From: Streptomyces sp. NBC_01481
GTDB taxonomy: Bacteria > Actinomycetota > Actinomycetes > Streptomycetales > Streptomycetaceae
Length of the DNA stretch: 64,000 bases
NCBI RefSeq assembly: GCF_026339995.1
Contig: NZ_JAPEPT010000001.1
Location: 1,917,001-1,981,000, forward strand
Direction of reading: 5' to 3'
Part shown: positions 7,515 to 16,166 of the stretch, piece after piece
How the letters are laid out: each line of letters begins with the position of its first letter
Position numbering within the stretch: the stretch's first letter is position 1
The notes under the pieces: model-generated
Told to the model about the DNA's origin: nothing
Database searches by the model: none
Seen by the model: the letters and a program-made list of their open reading frames with translations, nothing else
Program-made: the position numbers and the translations under genes

Positions 7515-9737
7515 ATGACAGGACCCCTGGTCCCATTCCGCGAGATCGTTTTGAAGGTTCACAGCAGATGTGATCTTGCATGTGACCATTGCTATATCTA
7601 CGAACACGCTGATCAGAGCTGGCGTACCCGCCCGAAGGCAATCTCTGACGAAGCGATTTCCTGGACAGCTCTGCGACTGGCCGAGCATGCCAAGAGCCAT
7701 GCCCTGCCCTCCGTGTCAGTGATCCTGCACGGAGGGGAGCCTCTTCTGGCGGGGCCCGCACGACTGCGACGCGTCTGTGAGGAGCTCACGAGAGCACTCG
7801 ACCCCGTCGCCGCACTCGACCTTCGTATCCATACGAACGGCCTACAGCTGAGCCGCTCGTACCTCGACCTCTTCAGCGAGTTCAACGTCAGGGTCGGGAT
7901 CTCCCTCGACGGCGACAAGGCCGCGAACGACCGCCATCGCCGCTTCGCCGACGGCCGCACCAGCCACCCCCTGGTCCTCAGAGCCGTCGACCTGCTCAGG
8001 CAGGACCGCTACCGCCATCTCTACCTCGGTCTTCTCTGCACGATCGATGTGGCCAACGACCCGATCGCCGTGTACGACGCGCTCACCGAGCTGGAACCCC
8101 CGCGGATCGACTTCCTCCTGCCGCACAGCACCTGGGACGACCCGCCCGCCCGCCCCGACGGCTCACCCACCGCGTATGCCGACTGGATCCTGGCGATCTT
8201 CGACCGCTGGAACCAGCAGGGCAGGAACGTGCCGGTACGGCTCTTCGAGTCCGTGCTCTCCACCCTCAGCGGCGGCCCCAGCCTCACCGAATCCCTCGGC
8301 CTTGCCCCCACCGACCTCGTCGTGGTGGAAACCGACGGCACCCTGGAGCAGGTCGACTCGCTCAAGAGCGCCTACGAAGGCGCGGCAGCGACCGGATTCG
8401 ACGTCTTCACGCACCCCTTCGACGCTGTCGCGGCCCACCCCGGTGTCAGGGCGCGCCAACTGGGGCTCGCGGGAGTCAGCGCGACCTGCCGGCAGTGTCC
8501 CGTCGTACGGTCGTGCGGCGGCGGCCTCTACACCCACCGCTACAGCTCCCGCAACGACTTCGACAACACCTCCGTGTACTGCACCGACCTCGAAGCACTG
8601 ATCCGGGGCATCGAGCAGCGCACGGCCGCATCGACGGTCTCCCTCGCGGTCACGGACCCCGGCGTACTCATGGCCGAGCACCAGGACCTGACGCGCATGC
8701 TGCTCGCCGACGTCCACGCGGAACTCGACGGGCGCGGCGGCGAAGCCTGGGACGAGGCCTGGGAGCTGGCGTCCGCTCTGGAAGGGCGCTCCGACGCGCT
8801 CGACGCGGTCTACGGCCATCCCTACACCTACACCTGGCTGCAGGCCTGCCTGGCCGCCCTGCGTGACGGGCTGCCCGAGGCGCCCGCCCTCGCTCTGCGG
8901 CTGCCCGCGTACCTCGCCGCCGCGGTGGTACGGGGCGGGCTCGACATCCCCGTACGCGTGCCGTACGAGAGCGGCACGCTCCGGCTTCCCACGCTCCGGC
9001 TTCCCACGCTCGGCGAACTGCGGCTGGACGGCCCGGACCGGCGGGGCAAGGCCGAGGTACGGCCGGCCGGCAACGGGCTCCTGGTACGCGTGGACGGGCG
9101 CGAGCCGCGCCACGTGGACACCACCGAGGAGAGCGCCGACTGGCGGCCCGTCCGCACACTCGCCGCCGAAGGCCCGCCCGCGCTGCGGCTCGACGACCTC
9201 GACCCGTACCGCGACTGCTTCGGCGTCCCGGTAGGCGAGCGCCTCGGCTCGCGGGAGGCGGCCCTGTGGGGCGAGCGGCTGGCCGAGGCATGGGCCCTGC
9301 TGCGGCGGGCCGCACCGGAGCAGGCGACCGATGCCGCGGACTGTCTGACCACTCTGACCCCGCTGGCCGCGGGCGAACCGACGGCGCGCCTGCACGGCTT
9401 CGGGGCGCTCGGTATCGCCCTGCCCGCCACGCCCGGAGAGCTCGCGCCCGCGCTGCTGCGCGGATTTCGGCGGGCCCGGCTGCACGCGCTGCTCGACGTC
9501 ACGGATCTGTACGCGCAGGACGGCTCGTGGCGCCACCCCGCGCCCTGGCAGGACGAACCGGTCGTGGTGTCCGAGCTGCTGGCGGGGGCGTACGAGCGTG
9601 TGGGGCTCGCGGCCTTCGAGCCGGACCTGGCCGAGGAGGCCAAGCGCGCGCTGGAGACCCTGGGGCGGGCGGCGGAGCTGACCGTCGGCGGGCAGCGCCT
9701 GCTGGACGAACTCTGGAAAGAAGCCGGCCGTGGGTGA
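7515..9737 (+). CDS. fxsBH: Radical SAM/SPASM peptide maturase, FxsBH form with inactive hydroxylase-like tail
   Basis: 740 residues. The radical SAM cluster motif CX3CX2C is C19-C23-C26 (CDLACDHC), with the SAM-binding GGEP-type segment (ILHGGEPLL) after it. A SPASM domain with auxiliary cluster cysteines lies near 325-356 (CRQCPVVRSC...YC). The 380-residue extension beyond that resembles the HEXXH-type beta-hydroxylase partner found elsewhere as a separate protein, but the expected HEXXH stretch reads RGFRRARLHALLD near 647-661, so the metal site is gone. The predicted role is cross-linking the FxsA C-terminus. An exact 15-bp tandem duplication repeats LRLPT at about residues 495-504. It overlaps the next gene by 8 bp. 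Confidence 0.9.
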   Translation: MTGPLVPFREIVLKVHSRCDLACDHCYIYEHADQSWRTRPKAISDEAISWTALRLAEHAKSHALPSVSVILHGGEPLLAGPARLRRVCEELTRALDPVAALDLRIHTNGLQLSRSYLDLFSEFNVRVGISLDGDKAANDRHRRFADGRTSHPLVLRAVDLLRQDRYRHLYLGLLCTIDVANDPIAVYDALTELEPPRIDFLLPHSTWDDPPARPDGSPTAYADWILAIFDRWNQQGRNVPVRLFESVLSTLSGGPSLTESLGLAPTDLVVVETDGTLEQVDSLKSAYEGAAATGFDVFTHPFDAVAAHPGVRARQLGLAGVSATCRQCPVVRSCGGGLYTHRYSSRNDFDNTSVYCTDLEALIRGIEQRTAASTVSLAVTDPGVLMAEHQDLTRMLLADVHAELDGRGGEAWDEAWELASALEGRSDALDAVYGHPYTYTWLQACLAALRDGLPEAPALALRLPAYLAAAVVRGGLDIPVRVPYESGTLRLPTLRLPTLGELRLDGPDRRGKAEVRPAGNGLLVRVDGREPRHVDTTEESADWRPVRTLAAEGPPALRLDDLDPYRDCFGVPVGERLGSREAALWGERLAEAWALLRRAAPEQATDAADCLTTLTPLAAGEPTARLHGFGALGIALPATPGELAPALLRGFRRARLHALLDVTDLYAQDGSWRHPAPWQDEPVVVSELLAGAYERVGLAAFEPDLAEEAKRALETLGRAAELTVGGQRLLDELWKEAGRG

Positions 9738-10527
9738 GGGCGGGCCAAGAAGGGCACTGGCGCCGTCCCTGCGAGGGCTGACGCGGTCCTTACGGGGGCT
9801 GGGCGTACAGGACGGCATGACGCTGCTCGTCCACGCTTCCCTGCGCGCCACCGGACTTCAGGCGGAAGCCCTCCGTGACGCGCTCCTCGAGGTGCTGGGT
9901 GGGGACGGCACGCTCGTGGTGCCCGCCTTCACCGCGGGAAACTCCGACACCTCGCCCTCGTACCGGGCCCGTGTGCGCGGCATGACACCCGAGCAGTCGG
10001 CGGCCTTCCGGGCGGAAATGCCGGCCTTCGACGCCGCGACGACGCCCAGTCAGGGCATGGGCCGGTTGGCCGAGTCCGTGCGGACCGCCGAAGGGGCCGT
10101 GCGCAGCGCCCATCCGCAGACCTCTTTCGCCGCGCTGGGACGCCGGGCCGCCGAATTGCTCGCCGTACATCCACTGACCTCGCATCTCGGCGAGGACTCG
10201 CCGCTCGGAGCCCTGTACCGGGCGCGGGCCCAGGTGTTGATGATCAATGTGGATTTCGATGTCTGCACCGCATTCCATCTCGCCGAATACAAGACCCGTG
10301 CTCCTGCCCGGACCTACCGTTGTGTGGTGCAGCGACATGGTGGGGGTAAGGAATGGACTGAGTACGAAGACATCGAACTTGACGACAGCGATTTCGGCGC
10401 GATCGGCGCCGCCTTCGCATGGGGTATGGAGCAGAAGGGACAACTGGGGGGAAGACCGGCAAGGTTCTTCTCGATCAAGGAAGCGGTCGACCATGCGGAG
10501 CGCTGGATGACCGAAAAGCGGTGTTGA
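9730..10527 (+). CDS. AAC(3)-fold N-acetyltransferase in the Fxs operon
   Basis: 265 residues, typical of the aminoglycoside N(3)-acetyltransferase family. Visible landmarks are the N-terminal VHASLRATG, SAHPQTSFAALG, HLGEDSPLGALY and the final catalytic-region block LMINVDFDVCTAFHLAEY. The start is GTG 9730, inside the last codons of fxsBH, so translation is probably coupled. Homologues recur in Fxs loci, and nothing nearby encodes antibiotic synthesis, so I infer a role in tailoring the Fxs peptide or its product, with acetyl-CoA as donor, rather than drug resistance. Real substrate specificity cannot be read from sequence. Confidence 0.85.
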   Translation: MGEGGPRRALAPSLRGLTRSLRGLGVQDGMTLLVHASLRATGLQAEALRDALLEVLGGDGTLVVPAFTAGNSDTSPSYRARVRGMTPEQSAAFRAEMPAFDAATTPSQGMGRLAESVRTAEGAVRSAHPQTSFAALGRRAAELLAVHPLTSHLGEDSPLGALYRARAQVLMINVDFDVCTAFHLAEYKTRAPARTYRCVVQRHGGGKEWTEYEDIELDDSDFGAIGAAFAWGMEQKGQLGGRPARFFSIKEAVDHAERWMTEKRC

Positions 10528-10639
10528 TTGACTGAACGTCGGGGGGATGGAGTGTGTCGGGCTCCGGAATGATTAATTCGCTCGCATCTCTCATCGATGC
10601 CGGGTGTGAGGTCGGGCGTTCAGGCAGGACGGGGGTCGT

Positions 10640-11980
10640 GTGTCGGATTCAGCGCAACGGGCGGCGGATCATCGGCCGTACTTCTTCTTGAGTTATGCGC
10701 ATACGCCGAGGTACGGGGCTGGGGGCCCGGACCCGGACATGTGGGTGGAACGGCTCTTCCGTGATCTGTGCGGCCATGTGATGGCCATGACCGATCTGCC
10801 GGCCGGCGCGCCGGCCGGGTTCATGGACCGCGAGATCCGCTCCGGCGAGGGCTGGTCGGAGCGGCTGGGTGAAGTTCTGGCCACCTGCCGGGTGTTCGTC
10901 CCGCTCTTCTCGCCGCGGTACTTCGCCAGCGAGATGTGCGGCAAGGAGTGGTACGCCTTCGCACAGCGGGCGATCTACCACCAGGCGAAGAGCAACAGAC
11001 CGGCCGAGGCGATCGTGCCCGCCCTGTGGGTGCCCATACCGCCGGAGCAACTGCCGGGCCCCGCGGAGCGGTTGCAGTTCAACCACCGCGCCTTCGGCGA
11101 CCGCTATGTCACCGACGGGCTCTACGGACTGATCAAACTCCGGATATTCGCAGAGGAGTACGAGGCTGCTGTCTATGAACTCGCCAAACGCATCGTCAGC
11201 GTCGCCGACACTACGCGCGTCGGCTCCGGCAGTCCGGTGGACTACCGGCAGGCGCCCAGCGCCTTCGGCAAGCCCACCGGCGGCCCCCGTCCGATGCATG
11301 TGACGGTTGCCGCGCCGACCAGCCACGATCTGCCCGAAGGCCGGGCCCCCGACTACTACGGCAAACAGTCCCAGGACTGGAATCCGTACCACCCGGACTC
11401 CGCGAGGCCGTTGGCGTATGTCGCCCAGGACCTGGTGCGTTCGCTCAACTACCAGGCGACGGTCTCCTCGTTCGACCACGAGTCGCCGCCCGACGCCGGC
11501 CAGCCGCCCACCCGGCCCGAGATACTTCTCGTCGACCGCTGGGCCCTGGAGGACGAGGACCGCCGTCAGCGCCTCGCCGCCTTCGACGCGGAACCGCGCC
11601 CCTGGGTGAGCGTGATCGTCCCCTGGAACCGTGACGACCCGCAGAGCCGGGCCGCCGAGGCCGAGTTGGCCGAGAAACTGGAGCGGACCATGCCGCATCA
11701 GCTGCGCCACGGCCGGGCGGCAAGCCGGGCAGCCGCCAGAGGAGTGCTCAGCATGGAGGCTTTCGGCCAGATCCTGCCCCAGGTGGTGGAGTCGGCGGCC
11801 CAGGAGTATCTGCGGCACGCCGAGGTCTTCCCGCCCGCGGCGCCGCCGCCCCCCGGAGCCCGTTCGTCCGAGCGGCCCCGGCTGCGCGGTCCGATGGCCG
11901 AGTACGGCACCACTCACTACGTCCCGAACACGCGTGGAATCGCCCCCGATGCGGAGGACACGGATGACAGCCAGTCGTGA
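10640..11980 (+). CDS. fxsC: TIR-like protein FxsC
   Basis: 446 residues from GTG 10640. The N-terminal TIR-like domain (about 13-165) opens with YFFLSYAHTPRYG, continues through FMDREIRSGEGW and LATCRVFVPLFSPRYFASEMCGKEWYAF, the strand order of bacterial TIR/toll-like domains. A middle linker carries low-complexity charged sequence. A second conserved block (about 290-395, EILLVDRWALEDEDRRQRL...PWVSVIVPWNRDD) precedes a Pro-rich tail. TIR domains can be NAD-cleaving enzymes or adaptors; I cannot assign a catalytic glutamate with confidence. Its 3' end overlaps fxsT by 17 bp, implying coupled synthesis. Context and family resemblance give the name. Confidence 0.88.
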   Translation: MSDSAQRAADHRPYFFLSYAHTPRYGAGGPDPDMWVERLFRDLCGHVMAMTDLPAGAPAGFMDREIRSGEGWSERLGEVLATCRVFVPLFSPRYFASEMCGKEWYAFAQRAIYHQAKSNRPAEAIVPALWVPIPPEQLPGPAERLQFNHRAFGDRYVTDGLYGLIKLRIFAEEYEAAVYELAKRIVSVADTTRVGSGSPVDYRQAPSAFGKPTGGPRPMHVTVAAPTSHDLPEGRAPDYYGKQSQDWNPYHPDSARPLAYVAQDLVRSLNYQATVSSFDHESPPDAGQPPTRPEILLVDRWALEDEDRRQRLAAFDAEPRPWVSVIVPWNRDDPQSRAAEAELAEKLERTMPHQLRHGRAASRAAARGVLSMEAFGQILPQVVESAAQEYLRHAEVFPPAAPPPPGARSSERPRLRGPMAEYGTTHYVPNTRGIAPDAEDTDDSQS

Positions 11981-14900
11981 CGGGCGCATCGTCACCTTCT
12001 ATTCGTACAAGGGAGGTACGGGCCGCACGATGGCCCTGGCCAACGTCGCCTGGATCCTTGCCGCGAACGGCAAGCGGGTCCTGGCGGTCGACTGGGATCT
12101 CGAAGCCCCCGGCCTGCACCGCTTCTTCCATCCCTTTCTCGACCCCTCCACGCTCGGTGCCACCACCGGGGTCATCGATCTGATCACCGAGTACGCCTGG
12201 GCGGCGACCAGCCCCGAGCCGCGCCGCGACGACTGGCACCGTGACTACGCGCGTATCCAGCCGCACGCCGTCTCGCTCACCCCCGAGAACCTGGGCTGGG
12301 AGTTCCCCGACGGGGGCACGCTCGACTTCGTCTCCGCGGGCAAGCAGAACCGCGAGTACTCCGCGACCGTCTCCACCTTCGACTGGGACAACTTCTACGA
12401 CCGTCTGGGCGGCGGCCACTTCTTCGACGCGCTGCGCGAGGACATGAAGGCCAACTACGACTACGTCCTCATCGACAGCCGTACCGGCCTCAGCGACATC
12501 GCCGACATCTGCACCGTCCATCTGCCCGACGTGCTCGTGGACTGCTTCACCCTCAGCGACCAGTCCATCGACGGCGCCGCCGCGGTGGCCCGGCAGATCG
12601 ACGAGCGCTACGGCGGCCGCGGCATCAAGATCTACCCGGTCCCGATGCGGATCGACGAGGGCGAGAAGGAGAAGGCGGACGCCGGACGGGCCCTGGCCCG
12701 GCTGAAGTTCGACCGGTTCCCCAACGGTCTCGCGGGCGAGGACCTCACCGCCTACTGGGGCGCGGTGGAGATTCCGTACCGCCCCTACTACGCCTACGAG
12801 GAGACCCTCGCCACCTTCGGCGACGAAGCGGGTCTGACCAACTCCCTGCTCTCCGCCTTCGAACGGCTCACCTCGGTCGTCACCGAACAGCGGATCACCT
12901 CGATGCCCGCGGTCGGCGAAGAGGTCAGGCTCCGCATCAGGGACGCTTTCACCCGGCGCCGCCCCGCCCTGCCCGCCGACCTCTACCTCAGTTACGTGGC
13001 CGAGAACCGCATGTGGGCCGACTGGGTCGAGTACCAGCTCACCCGGGCCGGGTTCCGGGTCGTGCCGCGCGACGTCTCGGCCGAGCGGGATCCGGCCGAC
13101 GCGGCCGAAATCGCCGCCGAGAACGCAGCGCGCACCGTCGTGCTGCTTTCCAGCGCCTATCTCAAGTCCTCCCGGGCGGTGGAGGTCTGGTCGCGCGCCG
13201 CGGCCGAGGACCCCGGCGGCGGAAGACACCATCTGCTGCCGATCCGGGTCGGGGACGTCAGACTCACCACCCCCTACATCGACCGCAACCCGGTCGATCT
13301 CTTCCGGCTCGACGAGGTGCACGCCACCACCGCGCTGCTGCGCGCACTCGACCGCCCGGTCCAGCTGCCCGACAGCGCATCGCCGGGACCGCGATTCCCC
13401 GGCACGGTGCCCAAGATCTGGAACGCGCCTCCCCGCAACCCCGGATTCACCGGGCGCTCGGTGGTGCTGGAGCGGATGCGCGACCAGCTCGGCGGCGGCA
13501 TGGCGGTGGCCGCGGTGCTGCCCCAGCCGCAGACGCTGTACGGGCTCGGCGGCGTCGGCAAGACGCAGGTGGCCCTGGAGTACGTCCACCGCTTCATGGC
13601 GGACTATGACCTGGTGTGGTGGATCTCCTCCGAGCAGCCCGACGACGTGGTCGCGGGCCTCGCCGAACTCGCCGTGCGCCTGGGCGCCCAGGGCGGCGAG
13701 GACATGGCTGCCGCGTCCCAGGAAGCCATCGATCTGCTGCGGCGCGGAGTGCCGTCCTCGCGCTGGCTGCTGGTCTTCGACAACGCCGACGACCCCGAGC
13801 AGCTGAAGAAGTTCTTCCCGCCCCAGGGACCCGGGCACATCCTCGTCACCTCCAGGAACCAGACCTGGTCGCAGTACGGGGACGCGCTGCCCGTCGACGT
13901 GTTCCTGCGCGAGGAGTCCATCGAGCACCTCCAGCGGCGCGCCCGTGGGCTGAGCATCGAGGACGCGGACCAGGTCGCCACCGCCGTCGGCGATCTGCCG
14001 CTCGCCGTCGAACAGGCCGCGGCCTGGATCGCGGAGACCGCCACACCGGTCGCCGAGTATCTGGAACAGCTCAAGGACCAGGCCGCGAGCGTCCTCGCGC
14101 TCAACCAGCCCGCCGGTTATCCCGAGCCGGTCGCCGCGACCTGGAACGTCTCCATCGAGCGGCTCAAGGAACGCTCACCGGCCGCGGTGCGCCTGCTCCA
14201 GCTCTGCGCCTTCTTCGCGCCCGAGCCGATCTCCGCGAACCTCCTCTACAGCAAGGAGATGATCGACGCACTCAAGCCGTACGACGCCTCCCTGCAGGAG
14301 AAGCTCGTACTCGGCCGGGTCATCCGCGAGATCGGCCGGTTCGCGCTCGCCAAGGTCGACCAGGTCTCCAACTCCATCCAGGTGCACCGGCTTGTGCAGG
14401 CGGTCATCCGGGCCCAGCTGACCGAGCAGGAGCAGCAGGACGCACGGCACGCCGTCCACCGCGTCCTCGCCGGCGCCCGGCCCGACGACGACGAGCCGAT
14501 CGACAACCCCGAGACATGGCCGCGGTTCGCCACCATCTGGCCGCATCTCGGCACCTCCGAGGCCCGGTTCTGCAAGGAGCCGGAAACCCGGCGGCTGCTG
14601 ATCGACCGGGTGCGCTACCTGTGGAAGCGCGGCGACCTGAACACCGCGTACACGCTCGCCGAGGAACTGCGCGAGAGCTGGCGAGAGATGCTCGGCAACG
14701 ACGATCTCCAGTATCTGTATCTGCGCTTCCACCTCTCCAACATCCTTCGCTCGCAAGGGCGTTACGTGGAGGCCAAGGAGCTGGACGAGGTCACCCTGGA
14801 GCGCCAGCAGGCGGTTCTTGGCCCGTCCCATCCGCACACGTACATGACCACCAGCGGTCTCGCGATGGACCTGGGCACGCTCGGCCAGTACGGCAGGGCG

Positions 14901-15905
14901 ATGGAACTGGCCACCGAGGCGCACGAGGGATTCAGCCAGATCTTCCACGAGTCCCATCCGCGTACGCTCGCCGCCGCCAACAACCTGGCGCTGAATCTGC
15001 GCATGGTCGGCCAGTACGCCAGGGCGCGCGAGATCGACCAGGAGGTCTTCGACCGGCGCACCGAAGTCCTCGGCCCGGAGCATCCGTACACCCTGTCCTC
15101 GGCGATGAACCTGGCGCGCGACCTGCGTGAGGTCGGACGGTACGAGGACTCGGTCTCGCTGCTCAGCCGGACGTACGAGCTCTACAAGGAGCAGCTGGGC
15201 CGGACCTTCCCCGGCACGCTTGCCGCGGCCAAGAGCCTCGCCGTCTCGCTGCGCAGGGCAGGCAGGCTGGAGGACGCGCGCCGGCTGACCACGGCCACGC
15301 GCAACCGCTATCGCGCCAAGTACACCTCGGCCAACCCGGACTCGCTCGCCTGCGATCTGAACCTTGCGGCCGACCTGTTCGCGGCCGGGGAACCGGTGGC
15401 CGCGCGGGACCTGGCGCAGGAGGTCGTCGACCAGTACCGGAAGGTGCCGGGCGAACGGCATCCGTACACGCTCGCCGCCAGCAACAACCTCGGCATCTTC
15501 CTGTGGGGCTGCGGCGATGCGGAGGCCGCGGAGGCGGTGCTGCTGAAGGTGTCGAGGACGATGCGGGAGGTCCTGGGCGAAAGCCATCCGCACGCCCTGT
15601 ACGGCACGATCAACCTGGCCAACGCCCTTGCCGATCTGGGCGGTCTGGAGGAGGCGCTGGAGATCGAACAGCGGACGGTGACCCGGCTGCGGGACGTGCT
15701 GGGGCCGCACCATCCGGAGGTGCTGGGCATCGCGTCGAACATGTCGGTCACGCTCGGCCTGCTCGGCCGCAAGGACGAGTCGGCGCAGCTGAGGGCGGAG
15801 ACGGTGGAGGAGCTGCAGCGGCTGCTGGGCGAGGATCACGCACTGACGCGAATCGCCCGCGACGAACGCCGCGTCCACCGCGACCTGGAGCCCCTGGCAG
15901 TCTGA
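11964..15905 (+). CDS. fxsT: FxSxx-COOH system protein FxsT: ParA-like/TIR/NB-ARC/TPR
   Basis: 1313 residues from ATG 11964 with GGAGGA just upstream, overlapping fxsC. Four modules are visible in order: a ParA/CobQ-like P-loop domain (SYKGGTGRT at about 14-22, then LAVDWDLEAPGL), a TIR-like domain from about 337 (LPADLYLSYVAENRMWADWVEYQL), an NB-ARC ATPase with Walker A GLGGVGKT at about 526-533 and LVFDNADD Walker B, and TPR repeats from about 890 to the end marked by recurring HP-x-T-L motifs. This is a STAND/NLR-like layout: an oligomerising ATPase with a repeat sensor and a TIR. The substrate sensed is unknown. Codon usage and GC match the neighbours. Confidence 0.9.
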   Translation: MTASRDGRIVTFYSYKGGTGRTMALANVAWILAANGKRVLAVDWDLEAPGLHRFFHPFLDPSTLGATTGVIDLITEYAWAATSPEPRRDDWHRDYARIQPHAVSLTPENLGWEFPDGGTLDFVSAGKQNREYSATVSTFDWDNFYDRLGGGHFFDALREDMKANYDYVLIDSRTGLSDIADICTVHLPDVLVDCFTLSDQSIDGAAAVARQIDERYGGRGIKIYPVPMRIDEGEKEKADAGRALARLKFDRFPNGLAGEDLTAYWGAVEIPYRPYYAYEETLATFGDEAGLTNSLLSAFERLTSVVTEQRITSMPAVGEEVRLRIRDAFTRRRPALPADLYLSYVAENRMWADWVEYQLTRAGFRVVPRDVSAERDPADAAEIAAENAARTVVLLSSAYLKSSRAVEVWSRAAAEDPGGGRHHLLPIRVGDVRLTTPYIDRNPVDLFRLDEVHATTALLRALDRPVQLPDSASPGPRFPGTVPKIWNAPPRNPGFTGRSVVLERMRDQLGGGMAVAAVLPQPQTLYGLGGVGKTQVALEYVHRFMADYDLVWWISSEQPDDVVAGLAELAVRLGAQGGEDMAAASQEAIDLLRRGVPSSRWLLVFDNADDPEQLKKFFPPQGPGHILVTSRNQTWSQYGDALPVDVFLREESIEHLQRRARGLSIEDADQVATAVGDLPLAVEQAAAWIAETATPVAEYLEQLKDQAASVLALNQPAGYPEPVAATWNVSIERLKERSPAAVRLLQLCAFFAPEPISANLLYSKEMIDALKPYDASLQEKLVLGRVIREIGRFALAKVDQVSNSIQVHRLVQAVIRAQLTEQEQQDARHAVHRVLAGARPDDDEPIDNPETWPRFATIWPHLGTSEARFCKEPETRRLLIDRVRYLWKRGDLNTAYTLAEELRESWREMLGNDDLQYLYLRFHLSNILRSQGRYVEAKELDEVTLERQQAVLGPSHPHTYMTTSGLAMDLGTLGQYGRAMELATEAHEGFSQIFHESHPRTLAAANNLALNLRMVGQYARAREIDQEVFDRRTEVLGPEHPYTLSSAMNLARDLREVGRYEDSVSLLSRTYELYKEQLGRTFPGTLAAAKSLAVSLRRAGRLEDARRLTTATRNRYRAKYTSANPDSLACDLNLAADLFAAGEPVAARDLAQEVVDQYRKVPGERHPYTLAASNNLGIFLWGCGDAEAAEAVLLKVSRTMREVLGESHPHALYGTINLANALADLGGLEEALEIEQRTVTRLRDVLGPHHPEVLGIASNMSVTLGLLGRKDESAQLRAETVEELQRLLGEDHALTRIARDERRVHRDLEPLAV

Positions 15906-15983
15906 CCGGGGCTCCGCTCCCGGACCCGGCCGGATGCCCGCGCCGGGCCCGGGGGGCGGGCTGGCGACGGCTCGGCCCTGCCT

Positions 15984-16105
15984 GGGGCTCCGCCCCGGAC
16001 CCCGAGCGGGGGCTCCGCCCCCGAACCCCGCGCCTCAAACTCCCCCAGACTTCGTCCGGGGGGACCCCCACGGGGCTGAATGTTCAGCCCGTCCGGCGTT
16101 TGAGG
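15984..16105. repeat. Intergenic GC-rich hairpin block shared with 49 kb
   Basis: Between fxsT and the hydrolase gene are two simple hairpins, GGGGCTCCGCCCC (15984-15996) and GGGGGCTCCGCCCCC (16008-16022). A longer imperfect inverted repeat follows, from CCTCAAAC (16033-16040) to GTTTGAGG (16098-16105). The string ccccgcgcctcaaac recurs after the terminator at 49386. Such blocks are common between Streptomyces genes and probably end both convergent transcripts. Confidence 0.6.
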
Positions 16106-16166
16106 ACATGCTGCCGAAGGTCGCATACGGGGGTCCAGGGGGCGAGCCCCCTGGTTGCGGGAAAGG

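Larger units (their letters stand above)
5715..15905. other. Composite SLOG/SLATT plus FxSxx-COOH (Fxs) cluster
   Basis: This is a functional neighbourhood, not a single gene: SLOG and SLATT genes converge on the left, and fxsA, fxsBH, an AAC(3)-family gene, fxsC and fxsT run rightward on the right. Gaps are 9 bp (A-B), an 8-bp overlap (B-acetyltransferase), 112 bp (acetyltransferase-C) and a 17-bp overlap (C-T). The 112-bp gap could hold a second promoter. The content joins ribosomal peptide modification to TIR, NB-ARC and TPR signalling domains. Both ends of the block are flanked by ordinary genes. Confidence 0.75.

Noticed and set aside
8163..9851. 562-codon open frame antisense to fxsBH
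   Set aside because: Shadow frame; the sense strand has clear radical SAM and SPASM motifs.
9730..10527. Aminoglycoside resistance gene
   Set aside because: Context in the Fxs operon and recurrence in such loci make a resistance role unlikely, though the fold is AAC(3).
11748..13928. Long open frame antisense to fxsC/fxsT
   Set aside because: Low-complexity shadow of fxsT with no domain signature.
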